A stretch of 64,000 nt of DNA, taken from assembly GCF_019429335.1 (NCBI RefSeq), contig NZ_JAHYJB010000007.1, positions 1 through 64,000 on the forward strand, in the 5' to 3' direction. Position 1 is the stretch's first letter. The number at the start of each line of letters is the position of its first letter. A program made the position numbers and the translations under genes. The notes beneath the pieces are model-generated. The model did no database searches and was not told where the DNA came from. It worked only from the letters and a program-made list of their open reading frames with translations. Positions 7,767 through 16,881 of the stretch are shown here, one piece after another. Source of the DNA: Sulfurimonas sp. Lineage in GTDB: Bacteria > Campylobacterota > Campylobacteria > Campylobacterales > Sulfurimonadaceae.

Positions 7767-8729
7767 ATGAATTACAGACAAATAGCACAAGAAACCCTTA
7801 CAATTGAAGCAAACACCCTTTTGGAGAGCGCAAAGCATATTGACGATGTTTTTGACAAAGCTGTCGAGATTATTCTTGGCTGCAAAGGAAAGCTTATCGT
7901 AACAGGTGTAGGCAAATCAGGTCTTATCGGCGCCAAAATGGCGGCAACATTTGCTTCAACGGGAACTCCAAGCTTTTTTCTGCATCCTACCGAAGCGCTT
8001 CACGGCGACCTTGGAATGATAAGCGGCAGTGATGTCGTTATCGCAATAAGCTACAGCGGAGAGAGCGAAGAGCTAAGCTCAATACTTCCACATGTAAAAA
8101 GATTCAACATCCCGCTAATCGGCATGACGAGAGACAAAAACTCTACGCTTGGAAAATATAGCGATATTGTAATAAAAGTCGTAGTTGAGAAAGAAGCATG
8201 CCCTCTCAATGTCGCGCCAACAAGCTCAACAACCCTGACACTCGCGCTCGGTGATGCTCTTGCTGTTTGTCTTATGAGAGCAAAAAACTTTAAAAAAAGC
8301 GACTTTGCCTCTTTCCATCCCGGTGGAGCCTTGGGAAAACGCCTATTTGTCAAAGTGAGTGATTTGATGAGAACAAAAGAGCTGCCTATAATCTCGCCAC
8401 AGACAGAAGTAAAAGACGCTATCGTTAAAATCAGCGAAGGCAGGCTCGGAACGGTTTTAATAACCGACAATGAGAACAAACTCCTAGCGCTTATGAGTGA
8501 TGGTGACGTCCGCAGAGCACTTTTGAGCAAAGATTTTTCACTTGATGATGAAGTTTTAAAATATGCGACCATAAATCCAAAAACAATTGATGATGAAAAC
8601 ATACTTGCAAGCGAAGCGCTTGTGATTATAGAAGAGATGAAGATACAGCTGCTTGTTGTAACGGATAAACAAAAGAGAGTAAAAGGCGTGCTTCACATCC
8701 ATACTCTGATAGAAAAAGGGATATCATGA
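7767..8729 (+). CDS. kdsD: arabinose-5-phosphate isomerase (KdsD/KpsF/GutQ family)
   Basis: Interconverts ribulose 5-phosphate and arabinose 5-phosphate, the first step to Kdo for lipopolysaccharide. An SIS sugar-isomerase domain fills residues 1 to about 190, with TGVGKSG, TGTPSFF, SYSGESEE and FHPGGALGK. Two CBS domains fill the rest (SDLMRTKELPII and GDVRRALL regions). The length of 320 matches the family. The stop overlaps the next start by four bases (ATGA), so it is co-translated with the pseudouridine synthase. Confidence 0.95.
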   Translation: MNYRQIAQETLTIEANTLLESAKHIDDVFDKAVEIILGCKGKLIVTGVGKSGLIGAKMAATFASTGTPSFFLHPTEALHGDLGMISGSDVVIAISYSGESEELSSILPHVKRFNIPLIGMTRDKNSTLGKYSDIVIKVVVEKEACPLNVAPTSSTTLTLALGDALAVCLMRAKNFKKSDFASFHPGGALGKRLFVKVSDLMRTKELPIISPQTEVKDAIVKISEGRLGTVLITDNENKLLALMSDGDVRRALLSKDFSLDDEVLKYATINPKTIDDENILASEALVIIEEMKIQLLVVTDKQKRVKGVLHIHTLIEKGIS

Positions 8730-9682
8730 GATTAAATAAATACATCGCCCACCACTCAAGCTACTCAAGAAGAGAGGCTGACAAGGTGATACAAGAGGGC
8801 TATGTAAGGGTCGATGGCGAGATAGAGACCAACCCCGCAACCGATGTACATGAGGGAGTTTCAGTAGTGTATGTCAGCGGTAAACAGGTAACCCCAAGAG
8901 ACAAATATACGGTCATCATCTACAACAAACCAAAAGGCGAGCTTGTTACAAAAAGCGACCCAAAAGGCAGACGTACCATTTATGAGACTCTAGGCAAAGA
9001 GTATAAACACTATGTTCCAGTAGGAAGACTTGACTACGCCTCCGAGGGACTTCTTCTTCTGACTGATGCTTCAAAGGTTGCCTCTGCTCTTATGGAGTCA
9101 GATTTGGAGAGAATTTACAAGATTAAAATCAAGGGTGAAGTGACTCAGGAGATGGAGCAAGCGATGCTTCAGGGAATGGTACTAGATGATGCGACGGCAG
9201 GCGGACACAGCCACTCTAAAGTTACGTCCATGGTATTTAAGCCTTTCATAGGCTATAAAATCCAAAAAAATGAACCAAACTACTCAGTTTTAAAAGTGGC
9301 TCTTAGCGAGGGTAAAAATCGTGAACTTAGAAGATTTTTTGCGCACTTTGGTGCAGATATAGCAGACCTAAAAAGAGTCAGTTTTGCTGAGATTGAATTG
9401 AATAATCTTCCAACCGGCAAGGTTAGATTTCTAAGCCGCAGCGAATACTCCGCACTCTTTAAATTTTTAAAAGAAGAGAATAAAGAAGGGAAGAAATCAA
9501 GCCCTAGAGAGAGCAAAAAAGCAAATACTCCAGAGAGTAAAAAACCTACCTTTAAAAAAAATGATGACAAAAACTTCAAAGATGGCAAAAAAAGTGTAAC
9601 CAAGATTGGAAAGAAACCTCTCTTTAAAGATGATAAAAAAAAGAGTTTTACAGGTAAGAAAACCACTAAAAAGAGTGGTTAA
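8726..9682 (+). CDS. rRNA pseudouridine synthase (RsuA/RluB family) with lysine-rich tail
   Basis: Converts a uridine of 23S (RluB-like) or 16S rRNA to pseudouridine. An S4 RNA-binding domain occupies about 1-50 (RLNKYIAHHSSYSRREAD). The catalytic aspartate is D103 in GRLDYASEGLLLLT. The catalytic domain ends with GKNRELRRFF. After about residue 250 comes a tail of some 65 residues made of Lys, Ser, Asp and Phe repeats, probably disordered and RNA-binding. Such tails are common in this family but vary. It overlaps kdsD at its start and abuts rarA at its end. Confidence 0.92.
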   Translation: MRLNKYIAHHSSYSRREADKVIQEGYVRVDGEIETNPATDVHEGVSVVYVSGKQVTPRDKYTVIIYNKPKGELVTKSDPKGRRTIYETLGKEYKHYVPVGRLDYASEGLLLLTDASKVASALMESDLERIYKIKIKGEVTQEMEQAMLQGMVLDDATAGGHSHSKVTSMVFKPFIGYKIQKNEPNYSVLKVALSEGKNRELRRFFAHFGADIADLKRVSFAEIELNNLPTGKVRFLSRSEYSALFKFLKEENKEGKKSSPRESKKANTPESKKPTFKKNDDKNFKDGKKSVTKIGKKPLFKDDKKKSFTGKKTTKKSG

Positions 9683-10867
9683 GTGGCAGATTTTACCCAT
9701 CATTTACGACCAAAATCTTTTGATGAGATAATAGGGCAAGAGCATTTAAGCGCAAAAGATGCTCCCCTTAGAGTATTATGTGAAAAAGGCGCGCTTGGGC
9801 ACAGTTTCTTTTTTGGACCATCAGGGTGCGGAAAAACCTCTATTGCACGAGTTATCGCAAAAGTTATGGAACTGCCTTTTTACGAGTTCAATGCCACAAG
9901 CATCAAAATTGATCAGCTAAGACAGATTTTTGAGCAGTATAAAAACACCCTCCAACGACCGCTTATCTTCATCGACGAAGTACACAGACTTGCAAAAAAT
10001 CAGCAGGAAGTCCTGCTTCCTGTTATGGAAAACAACTCTGTTTTGATTATTGGAGCGTCGACAGAGAACCCATTTTTTTCTCTCACCTCGGCAATCCGCT
10101 CCCGCTCTATGCTTTTTGAACTTTACAATATCTCAAACGAAGCTCTATTTAAACTTTTAGACCAAACATTAACACAGACAAATATTACATGCAATAAAGA
10201 AGCAAGCGAGTATTTGGTTGCAAGCAGTGGCGGTGATGCAAGAGCAATGCTTAAACTTTTGGAGTTTGCCTCAAACATAAACAGCGATATAACACTTGAA
10301 ATTTTAAAATCTCTCAGACCTAATGCACTAAGCGCAGGAAGTAGCGAAGCGGGAGTTCATTATGATTTGACAAGTGCGATGATTAAGTCTATAAGAGGCT
10401 CAGATATGGACGCAGCTATCTATTACCTAGCGAGACTTATAGACGGAGGGGAGAGTGCCGACTTTATAGCAAGACGGCTTGTAATCCTTGCTAGCGAAGA
10501 TATCGGAAATGCAAATCCGCAGGCCTTAACTCTTACTACTAGCGCCATGACAAGTGTGTCAAAAATCGGCTATCCCGAGGCAAGAATCATTCTATCACAA
10601 GCGGTCATCTATCTCTGCGCTTCTCCAAAATCAAACTCTGCATACTTAGCAATTAATGAAGCTCAAAAAGCGGTAAATGACGGCATTATGCTCGACATTC
10701 CAAAAAACATCAGGCAGAAAAACGAGGGGTATCTATACCCGCACGATTTCGGCGGATACGTAAAACAGCTCTATATGTCAAAACCGCTGAAATTTGTAGA
10801 GCTTAAAAACATCGGCTATGAGAAGAAAATGAAAGAGTGGATAGATGGGATAAATGGTTTTAGTTAA
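9683..10867 (+). CDS. rarA: replication-associated recombination ATPase RarA/MgsA
   Basis: A AAA+ ATPase that acts at stalled replication forks. Walker A GPSGCGKT lies at 45-52, Walker B LIFIDEVHRL near 95, then sensor 1 GASTENP and an arginine-finger region SAIRSRSM. The helical C-terminal domain (IARRLVILASEDIGNANP) is the MgsA tetramerisation part. Start is GTG directly after the previous stop TAA, so translation is probably coupled. At 394 residues it is slightly shorter than the E. coli protein (447), as in relatives lacking insertions. Confidence 0.95.
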   Translation: MADFTHHLRPKSFDEIIGQEHLSAKDAPLRVLCEKGALGHSFFFGPSGCGKTSIARVIAKVMELPFYEFNATSIKIDQLRQIFEQYKNTLQRPLIFIDEVHRLAKNQQEVLLPVMENNSVLIIGASTENPFFSLTSAIRSRSMLFELYNISNEALFKLLDQTLTQTNITCNKEASEYLVASSGGDARAMLKLLEFASNINSDITLEILKSLRPNALSAGSSEAGVHYDLTSAMIKSIRGSDMDAAIYYLARLIDGGESADFIARRLVILASEDIGNANPQALTLTTSAMTSVSKIGYPEARIILSQAVIYLCASPKSNSAYLAINEAQKAVNDGIMLDIPKNIRQKNEGYLYPHDFGGYVKQLYMSKPLKFVELKNIGYEKKMKEWIDGINGFS

Positions 10868-10932
10868 CTTTAATTGTTTAAATTATAAACTACTAACAAC
10901 ATGTAGTATTTATTACACGAAGGATAGACAGT

Positions 10933-11220
10933 ATGGAAATAGAAACATCTTCAAACACAATCAAAATTACAGGCAACATCAAAAGCATAAGTGATTTTCA
11001 AAACATTAAGCAGAGTATTGATACTCTAATTCTCCAGCATAAACAGATTAATATTGCCGTTGTAGATTCACTCTCTATTACCTCTTCCGTAATAGGTTAT
11101 TTAAACAAACTTGTTTTAAAAGACAATATTGATATCCGCATGAATGTCGGGAATGAACAGCTTTTGCACCTTTTAGATGACTTGAATCTAATACAAACAT
11201 TTAAAGCTAAAAGAGCTTAA
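10933..11220 (+). CDS. STAS-domain protein, anti-sigma-antagonist-like
   Basis: A 95-residue protein with the fold pattern of a single STAS domain: beta strands followed by [19 protein letters not shown]51 and S52 lie where RsbV/SpoIIAA proteins carry the phosphorylated serine. Two bases separate it from a NIT-type chemoreceptor, and the third gene of the set encodes a PP2C phosphatase joined to a HATPase kinase-like domain. In known partner switches such an enzyme phosphorylates and dephosphorylates a STAS partner. The partner assignment is inference from order. RBS: GAAGGA at 10919-10924. Confidence 0.8.
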   Translation: MEIETSSNTIKITGNIKSISDFQNIKQSIDTLILQHKQINIAVVDSLSITSSVIGYLNKLVLKDNIDIRMNVGNEQLLHLLDDLNLIQTFKAKRA

Positions 11221-11222
11221 AA

Positions 11223-13199
11223 ATGACAATAAAATATAAATTAAACCTTATCACGGCCATAGTTGTTTCATTTGCTCTTGTTATTATTGCTATTACGCTT
11301 AACAGAACGATCACAAACAGCGCGCAGATTGCCCAAGCGCAACTGCTCAATGAGCTTTCTAAAAAGTTAAGCCACTTGATTCATGAGACGCAAAAAGAGA
11401 GGGGTGCTAGTGCCGGTTATATCGGCTCAAAAGGCGGGCAATTTGGTGATATCCTACCAAAGCAGAGAGAGTTGACAAAAGAAGAGTATGATGATTTAGC
11501 TTCATACATAAAAACTCTTGATATGGGAAAGTTTCCAGAAGAGCTTAACAGCGAGATATCAGGCTTTAACGCTGATATGAACAAGATATCAGATATCCGC
11601 TCTCGTGTTGATACACTTTCGATAAGCGTTGGCGATGTTGTTTCATACTACACCAACATGAATAAAAAGATTTTAAATATAGTCTCGCTTAGCGCAAAGC
11701 TTGCAAATACTCAAGAGCTCGTAAAAGCACTTGACTCATATAGCAACTTCCTAAAATCAAAAGAGCGCGCAGGTATAGAGAGAGCGGTGCTAAGCGGTAC
11801 TTTTGCAGCCAACAGATTTGAGGATGGTGTCTTTGCAAAATGGATTACGCTCGTTGCAGAGCAGGACGCCTTTTTAGACTCTTACCTCTCTATGGCAACC
11901 GATGATTCAAAAGTGCTCTACCAGTCAACGATGAACTCCCCTATTATTACCGAAGTTAATAAAATGAGAGATATAGCAAGGACTAAAGCCCTAGAGGGCA
12001 ATTTTGGTGTAGACAGCGTTATATGGTTTCAAACTATAACTAAAAAGATAGACCTTTTAAAAGAGATTGATGACGAGCTTGCAAAACAAAATAGCCTGCT
12101 TTTGGATGAAATTGGGTCAAAAGAGAACAGAACTGCCCTGATAACACTGTTTAGCTATACAATTTTTGCTATTGTTATATTTACAATTATCTTTATAGTA
12201 AGCAGAGGTGTAAACAGAAGTGTTCGCAGCTCCTTAGAGAAGATAGAGTGCGTATCTAGCAATCTTGACCTAACATGCGATATTATAGTGGAGGGCAAGG
12301 ATGAGATTTCTCAAATCTCAAGAGCTCTCTATGTCATGATTGTTGCGTTTAAAGAGAGCGTTTATCAAGCTAAAGATGTCTCTTCTACTACGTCAAAAGA
12401 GAGCAAAATATTAAACAATATAGTTGATGAACTTACAAAAAATGGCGAACATGCTGATGGCAAAATTACAAAAATAAATGTTTTAGTAGGTGAGGTCGGG
12501 GTTCGTCTTGATGCTATCGAAGAGGCTTCCATTACTGTAACGGAGGATTTAAAGAGGACTTTTGGCGTACTTGACGGATTTATAAGCGAGCTTAATTCGG
12601 TTGTCAAGGCAATTGAAGAGGGGAGCGAACATCAGCAAGATTTGGTTCAAAAAGTTTCATCATTGACAGAGCAGGCAAAAAATATAAAAGATGTTTTAGC
12701 AATTATCTCAGATATAGCAGACCAGACAAACCTTCTTGCGCTTAATGCAGCAATAGAAGCAGCGCGTGCAGGCGAGCATGGACGCGGATTTGCAGTTGTC
12801 GCAGACGAGGTTAGAAAACTGGCAGAGAGAACGCAAAAAAGTCTAAGCGAGATTAGTTCAAACGTAAATCTAATAACTCAAAATGTTGTCGAGATTTCAG
12901 AAGAGACACTAAGAACATCAAGAAATATGAGCAATATTGCGGGCTCTGCACAGGAGTTAATCTCATCTTCACAAGAGACAAAAGAGAATCTCTTAATTAC
13001 TACAAATAAATCCAGCGACGTTATGCACCAAAGCACTTACATTGCTACCAAAACAAAAGAGCTTATCCGCGATATGGATGAGATTATAGAGATTTCTCAG
13101 AAAAATACAGAGCACAGAAACCTAGTAGATGAAGCTGCTACCAAACTATCCAGCGATGCAAACAGATTGCAAAACGAGCTGAGCAAATTTAAAATTTAA
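11223..13199 (+). CDS. methyl-accepting chemotaxis protein with NIT-type periplasmic domain
   Basis: A 658-residue transmembrane chemoreceptor. TM1 lies at about 10-28. A periplasmic region of some 270 residues with the [16 protein letters not shown] signature marks a nitrate/nitrite-sensing (NIT) helical domain. TM2 lies near 305-325, followed by HAMP. The cytoplasmic signalling tip is intact ([20 protein letters not shown], then [18 protein letters not shown]). There is no C-terminal CheR-tethering pentapeptide. It sits between a STAS gene and a REC-PP2C-HATPase gene, overlapping the latter by one base. The ligand is not proven; nitrate, nitrite or another small anion is possible. Confidence 0.92.
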   Translation: MTIKYKLNLITAIVVSFALVIIAITLNRTITNSAQIAQAQLLNELSKKLSHLIHETQKERGASAGYIGSKGGQFGDILPKQRELTKEEYDDLASYIKTLDMGKFPEELNSEISGFNADMNKISDIRSRVDTLSISVGDVVSYYTNMNKKILNIVSLSAKLANTQELVKALDSYSNFLKSKERAGIERAVLSGTFAANRFEDGVFAKWITLVAEQDAFLDSYLSMATDDSKVLYQSTMNSPIITEVNKMRDIARTKALEGNFGVDSVIWFQTITKKIDLLKEIDDELAKQNSLLLDEIGSKENRTALITLFSYTIFAIVIFTIIFIVSRGVNRSVRSSLEKIECVSSNLDLTCDIIVEGKDEISQISRALYVMIVAFKESVYQAKDVSSTTSKESKILNNIVDELTKNGEHADGKITKINVLVGEVGVRLDAIEEASITVTEDLKRTFGVLDGFISELNSVVKAIEEGSEHQQDLVQKVSSLTEQAKNIKDVLAIISDIADQTNLLALNAAIEAARAGEHGRGFAVVADEVRKLAERTQKSLSEISSNVNLITQNVVEISEETLRTSRNMSNIAGSAQELISSSQETKENLLITTNKSSDVMHQSTYIATKTKELIRDMDEIIEISQKNTEHRNLVDEAATKLSSDANRLQNELSKFKI

Positions 13200-14884
13200 T
13201 GCACGGCAACATCGACAGCTCAGTATTGGACTACCTAAAATCTTTAACACTTCTATGTGTTGAAGATAACAAAACTACACAACTCCTTTACGACTCCATA
13301 TTTGAAGATTTAGTAAAAAAGATAATATTTGCCAACAACGGCGAAGAGGGTTATCAAAAATTTTACGATGAAGACATAAGCCTCATTATTGCCGATTACG
13401 ACATGCCTGTGCTTAACGGCATAGATATGATTAAAAAAATCAGAAGTGTTGATGAAGATATCCCTATTATTCTCGTCTCAGCAATACAAGATATAGATAT
13501 AATCGTTCAAGCGCTCCAGCTAAATGTAAACAACTTCATTAAAAAGCCAATAGTGGCAATAGAAGTTATGCAAGCTATCGAGAACGTATCCAAACTCCTG
13601 ATTGCAAATAACTACATAAAAGAGCAGAGAGAGAAAAGAATAAGAGAGTTTGAGAAAAAAGAGAAGTACAACTCATACCAAGAGGATTTGGCATTCTCAA
13701 AAGAGCTAAACATCGTTAGAAATGATTTCTACTACCACATGATTGACAATCAGTGCATGGCGCTTATAGACTTTTACTACAAACCGCTTGATATCTTAAG
13801 CGGAGATGCTTACAGTATAAGAAAGATTAACAACGACGTTGCATTTTACTCTATTGTAGATGGAATGGGCAAAGGGTTGTCTGCATCGCTAACCTCAATG
13901 CTAATGACTTCGTTTGTAAATCATTCTATTGATTTGATGATTAAAAATAAGAACTTTGATTTAAGAAATCTAATAGAGATCTCTCTAGAATATATCAGAC
14001 CTATTTTGCTTGATGAAGAGGCACTATCGATGGATTTTATAATAATTGACTGCAAAGAATATGTTATTCATTATGCTAAATTCGCGATGCCCTCAATTCT
14101 AATGCAGTCAGCAGATGGACAAATCATTAAACTAAAGTCAAACAACCCTCCGATGAGCAAATACACAAAAGAGCTAAATTTATCAACATGTACAACTAAA
14201 AATATTTCAAAGTTTCTTTTTTACAGTGACGGCGTTATTGAGAACAACACAATCACAAGCGGCAAACAATACGCGGAGTTTATTGAGGGTGATTTTCTAA
14301 ACTCTTTTTCCAAAGAGGATATGGTAAACAACTTTTTGCACAGAACATACTCGCAAGAAGATGATATAACCTTTATAATCATCAATCAGCTAAGTCTAGA
14401 CGAGAGCAGCAAATTTGCGCAAAAAGAGTTCAGAAGCACGCTTGATGAAACGAAAGAGGCTAACGATTGGTACGCAAATACTTGGATTGGTCTAAACAGT
14501 AACTGCAAGCTTGCTTATAATGCCGGGGTTGTTTTTTCCGAGCTCTTTATGAATGCTTACGAGCATGGGAATTTGGGCCTTGATACCGACACAAAGCACA
14601 GACTGCTAAGCGACAATACCTATTTTGCAAAACTTGAAGAGATGCAAAAAGATTGCACAAAAAATATATCCGTAAACATTCATAAGGTAGAGCACGGTTC
14701 AAGCATCTATATCGTTACTGTTATTAAAGATGAAGGTGAAGGATTTGATACTAAAATTTTAAGTACTATGTTTAAAAAATCGACATCTTTTAATGGAAGA
14801 GGTATTTTTATATCTAAGAAGTCGTCACTAGGGGTTTACTACAACAGTGTGGGAAACTCGGTACTGTTTTTACATAAGATTTAA
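13199..14884 (+). CDS. response regulator with PP2C phosphatase and HATPase kinase-like domains
   Basis: A 561-residue three-domain switch. The receiver domain occupies 1 to about 130 with phospho-acceptor D66 in IIADYDMPVLNG and K in NFIKKPI. A helical linker (about 140-180, rich in EKR) leads to a SpoIIE/RsbU-type PP2C domain (SGDAYS, VDGMGKG, FYSDGV, EDDITF). The C-terminus is an RsbW-like HATPase domain with FSELFMNAYEHG, DEGEGFD and GRGIFISK. This arrangement is that of HsbR (Pseudomonas) and SypE (Vibrio), which act on a STAS partner; the upstream 95-residue STAS protein is the obvious candidate. It may affect flagellar or surface functions, but no target is visible. Confidence 0.9.
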   Translation: MHGNIDSSVLDYLKSLTLLCVEDNKTTQLLYDSIFEDLVKKIIFANNGEEGYQKFYDEDISLIIADYDMPVLNGIDMIKKIRSVDEDIPIILVSAIQDIDIIVQALQLNVNNFIKKPIVAIEVMQAIENVSKLLIANNYIKEQREKRIREFEKKEKYNSYQEDLAFSKELNIVRNDFYYHMIDNQCMALIDFYYKPLDILSGDAYSIRKINNDVAFYSIVDGMGKGLSASLTSMLMTSFVNHSIDLMIKNKNFDLRNLIEISLEYIRPILLDEEALSMDFIIIDCKEYVIHYAKFAMPSILMQSADGQIIKLKSNNPPMSKYTKELNLSTCTTKNISKFLFYSDGVIENNTITSGKQYAEFIEGDFLNSFSKEDMVNNFLHRTYSQEDDITFIIINQLSLDESSKFAQKEFRSTLDETKEANDWYANTWIGLNSNCKLAYNAGVVFSELFMNAYEHGNLGLDTDTKHRLLSDNTYFAKLEEMQKDCTKNISVNIHKVEHGSSIYIVTVIKDEGEGFDTKILSTMFKKSTSFNGRGIFISKKSSLGVYYNSVGNSVLFLHKI

Positions 14885-14887
14885 ACT

Positions 14888-14902
14888 CCGTGCAAAGCAC
14901 GG
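14888..14902. terminator. hairpin between convergent genes
   Basis: CCGTGC (14888-14893) pairs with GCACGG (14897-14902) around AAA, just past the stop of the REC-PP2C gene and past rplT on the other strand. A pronounced T-run is lacking, so it is a probable rather than certain bidirectional terminator. Confidence 0.5.
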
Positions 14903-14916
14903 AATCCAATTTAAGC

Positions 14917-15276
14917 TTATTTGCCTAATGCTGCTTTTGACGAAGCTGCAACTGCACTAAATGCTGCTGCATCATTCATAGCCATATCAGCAAGAATTTT
15001 ACGGTCAAGCTCGATGCCAGATTTGTGAATACCGTTCATAAACGATGAGTAGTTCATACCGTTAAGACGACAAGCTGCATTTATACGGATAATCCACAGT
15101 TTACGGAAATCACGTTTTTTCTGCTTACGGTCACGGAACGAATAGTACATTGAACGTTCTAATTGTTCTTTAGCTTTACGGTAATGTTTGCGGCGACCGC
15201 TATAAAAACCTTTTGCTAGTTTTAATATCTTTTTGTGTCTTCTTCTACGAACAACACCTGTCTTTACTCTTGGCAT
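14917..15276 (-). CDS. rplT: ribosomal protein L20
   Basis: Binds 23S rRNA early in 50S assembly. The sequence begins [20 protein letters not shown] and continues with the [11 protein letters not shown] and [15 protein letters not shown] basic helices typical of L20. At 119 residues the length is normal. The start is ATG 15276 with AAGGAAA ahead; an in-frame ATG 14 codons upstream (15318) is not used by homologues. It follows rpmI in the same direction. infC, which often precedes, is absent here. Confidence 0.97.
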   Translation of the reverse strand: MPRVKTGVVRRRRHKKILKLAKGFYSGRRKHYRKAKEQLERSMYYSFRDRKQKKRDFRKLWIIRINAACRLNGMNYSSFMNGIHKSGIELDRKILADMAMNDAAAFSAVAASSKAALGK

Positions 15277-15379
15277 TTTATTTCCTTTTTTCTTTACCCA
15301 GTCACTTTTTGTGTTCAAGGTGCCACATCTCGGTGGTCTTGCCCAGAATCAATCTGGAGATTGAATAATTAACTAAATA
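15277..15379 (-). other. structured rpmI-rplT spacer
   Basis: About 100 bases between L35 and L20 genes. On the minus strand CCAGA/TCTGG and CCAC/GTGG small hairpins can form. L20 represses its own operon through leader structure in other bacteria, so a regulatory fold here is plausible, but I cannot show it. Confidence 0.3.
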
Positions 15380-15571
15380 TTAGTTAATCATAGCCTTTAC
15401 ATTTTTTTCATCAACTTTAGCAATAACTTTTGGTTTATGTTGCTTACTACGAGTATCTGAATCTTGTTTTGTCAAGATATGGCTTCTATACGCTGTACCG
15501 CGTTTAACTGTGCCGTTTTTCTTAACTTTAAAACGCTTTACAGCGCCCTTAACCGATTTCATCTTTGGCAT
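15380..15571 (-). CDS. rpmI: ribosomal protein L35
   Basis: A 63-residue basic protein of the 50S subunit. [20 protein letters not shown] at the N-terminus and HILTKQ in the middle are the family signature. AAAGGAG precedes the ATG. It is the first gene of the rpmI-rplT transcript. Confidence 0.97.
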   Translation of the reverse strand: MPKMKSVKGAVKRFKVKKNGTVKRGTAYRSHILTKQDSDTRSKQHKPKVIAKVDEKNVKAMIN

Positions 15572-15624
15572 CGAAACTCCTTTGTAAAATTCCCTTAGAG
15601 TACAAAATGTACTTTGAGAGCGAA

Positions 15625-15630
15625 ATTATA
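15625..15630 (-). promoter_or_regulatory. -10 box of rpmI-rplT
   Basis: TATAAT on the minus strand, about 54 bases before rpmI. No clear -35 element is seen, which is usual for promoters of this phylum. Confidence 0.6.
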
Positions 15631-15664
15631 CCAAAATATTTTGAATTTTTGTTATACTCACAAA

Positions 15665-15892
15665 ATGAATTCTATTAAACATATTAATAATGCACTGCTT
15701 GATTTAGATAAAGAGGTAGAGGCGGTACTTTTGGACATGAGTCTGCCTATGAACGAGAAAGACAACTGCATGCTTCCATTATTGCAGCAAAAGAGAGTTT
15801 TAACGCAAACACTCGAAGATTTGACATATCTTAAAAACAATCCGCCAAAACCAAATCAGGCATGCGGAATTTCCAAACACAGAAAAGATTGA
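15665..15892 (+). CDS. small hypothetical protein
   Basis: A 75-residue protein that I do not recognise, divergent from rpmI. It is helical and acidic in its first half (HINNALLDLDKEVEAVLLDM) and ends with CGISKHRKD. The first ATG at 15665 is preferred since the longer frame starting at 15614 would run through the rpmI promoter. A TATACT lies only seven bases ahead of this ATG, which leaves the start uncertain or the message nearly leaderless. Confidence 0.55.
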   Translation: MNSIKHINNALLDLDKEVEAVLLDMSLPMNEKDNCMLPLLQQKRVLTQTLEDLTYLKNNPPKPNQACGISKHRKD

Positions 15893-16040
15893 TCGCAAAA
15901 AAATTTGTACCGAGATAAAGACAACTGATTTTGTTAAAGTTTGAGGCGAAATTAAGTTAATTTGAGGAGTTTACTTGAGGTAAATGACGAAAATTCACTT
16001 CTTTTCAACGAAGAAATTTATCAAAAGCATTGTTTTAAAA
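15893..16040. other. non-coding stretch before the SRP RNA
   Basis: No gene seen. Three TTGAGG motifs lie about 20 bases apart between 15941 and 15984. On the minus strand this is the region beyond the end of the SRP RNA. Confidence 0.35.
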
Positions 16041-16147
16041 AGACTCCTCTCCAGATACCTGCGGCACATAACGCTCTAAGCCGTGCTGCTGTATTCCTAC
16101 CCTGACACTGTAACTTAAAGCACCATTGCACAGGTCTAAAGAGAAGC
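16038..16147 (-). ncRNA. ffs: signal recognition particle RNA, small (4.5S-like)
   Basis: The RNA scaffold that binds Ffh and targets membrane proteins. Read on the minus strand, the apical domain shows the conserved TGTCAGG, a GGAATACAGCAGC asymmetric-loop side and the closing stem. The outer stem pairs AGACCTG with CAGGTATCT, and an inner stem pairs GCTTTAAG with CTTAGAGC. A TATAAT (16158-16153) lies about six bases before the proposed 5' end. GGAGAGGAGTCTTTTT ends the transcript in a T-run. The ends are accurate only to a few bases. Confidence 0.87.
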
Positions 16148-16152
16148 GACGA

Positions 16153-16158
16153 ATTATA
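16153..16158 (-). promoter_or_regulatory. -10 box of the SRP RNA gene
   Basis: TATAAT on the minus strand, placed so that transcription would begin at the 5' end of the SRP RNA. Confidence 0.7.
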
Positions 16159-16186
16159 GCCAAAAAAGTTAAAATAGCAAAGATTT

Positions 16187-16537
16187 TTAAAGAGAGATAG
16201 TTCCTATTGCGGTTTTGATAGCTTCAAAATAGGCTTCGTACTCAAAACTGCCCTCCTGTTTTACACCGGCAAACTCTATATCTCTTGCCATCTCGTAAAC
16301 TTCGTTGAATTTCAGGTTTCCTGCACTCCCTTTTATTGCATGTGCGCTTGACCTTATTTTTTCATAATCTCTTGCCTCTATTGCATTTTTTAACGACTCC
16401 ATCGTTGAGGCTGACTCTTCTATAAAACTTGCTATAAGTAGCGGAATATGTTTAGGTTTGAGGCCTATGGCTTTTGCCATATCTTCATAATCCACTCTTG
16501 AATAATCTGCATCTAAAATAGGCATTGTTAAGTCCAA
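16187..16537 (-). CDS. histidine phosphotransfer (HPt) domain protein
   Basis: A stand-alone HPt protein of about 112-116 residues that passes phosphate between a hybrid kinase and a response regulator. The helical bundle carries the phospho-histidine in SAHAIKGSAGNL. The start is uncertain: TTG at 16537 gives 116 residues, while ATG at 16525 has GGACTTAAC ahead and gives 112. No kinase or regulator lies beside it; the nearest receiver protein is at 13199-14884. It lies downstream of the fliD-fliS-fliT-like run on the same strand, 89 bases from it. Confidence 0.88.
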   Translation of the reverse strand: MDLTMPILDADYSRVDYEDMAKAIGLKPKHIPLLIASFIEESASTMESLKNAIEARDYEKIRSSAHAIKGSAGNLKFNEVYEMARDIEFAGVKQEGSFEYEAYFEAIKTAIGTISL

Positions 16538-16626
16538 CCATTATTATATTTGAAATTATTCTATCATAAAAAATAGCATTTTTGCAGCAATATTAAAAGT
16601 TTAAATTTTTGAAATTTCTAAAAAGG

Positions 16627-16881
16627 TTACGTGCGGATATCTAGTTTTTTAGATGTAGGAATATCAGTAGAGCGCAGAAAATCAAGATTTTTCTTTATCT
16701 GCTTCATAGATGCTTTTGTCTCATCTCGAAGGCTCTCCATCAAAGAGGTCGCCTCTTTTAAAAGATATATCGCCTCTTGGATCTCTTTTGGATCTTGGAG
16801 TTGCGGAACATCATCCAAAAGCTTACCCAAAGCATTTGGATTTTTCTCAATAATTGCTATTTTTAGCTTATTTAGCCACAT
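16627..16881 (-). CDS. small helical protein after fliS, candidate FliT-like chaperone
   Basis: An 84-residue helical protein overlapping the end of fliS by 14 bases, hence translationally coupled. It contains LLKEATSLMESLRDETKASM, a long amphipathic helix, and no cysteine. In other bacteria fliT follows fliS and encodes the chaperone of the cap protein FliD. Position and helical character suggest the same here, but sequence similarity to FliT is not evident to me. Confidence 0.65.
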   Translation of the reverse strand: MWLNKLKIAIIEKNPNALGKLLDDVPQLQDPKEIQEAIYLLKEATSLMESLRDETKASMKQIKKNLDFLRSTDIPTSKKLDIRT

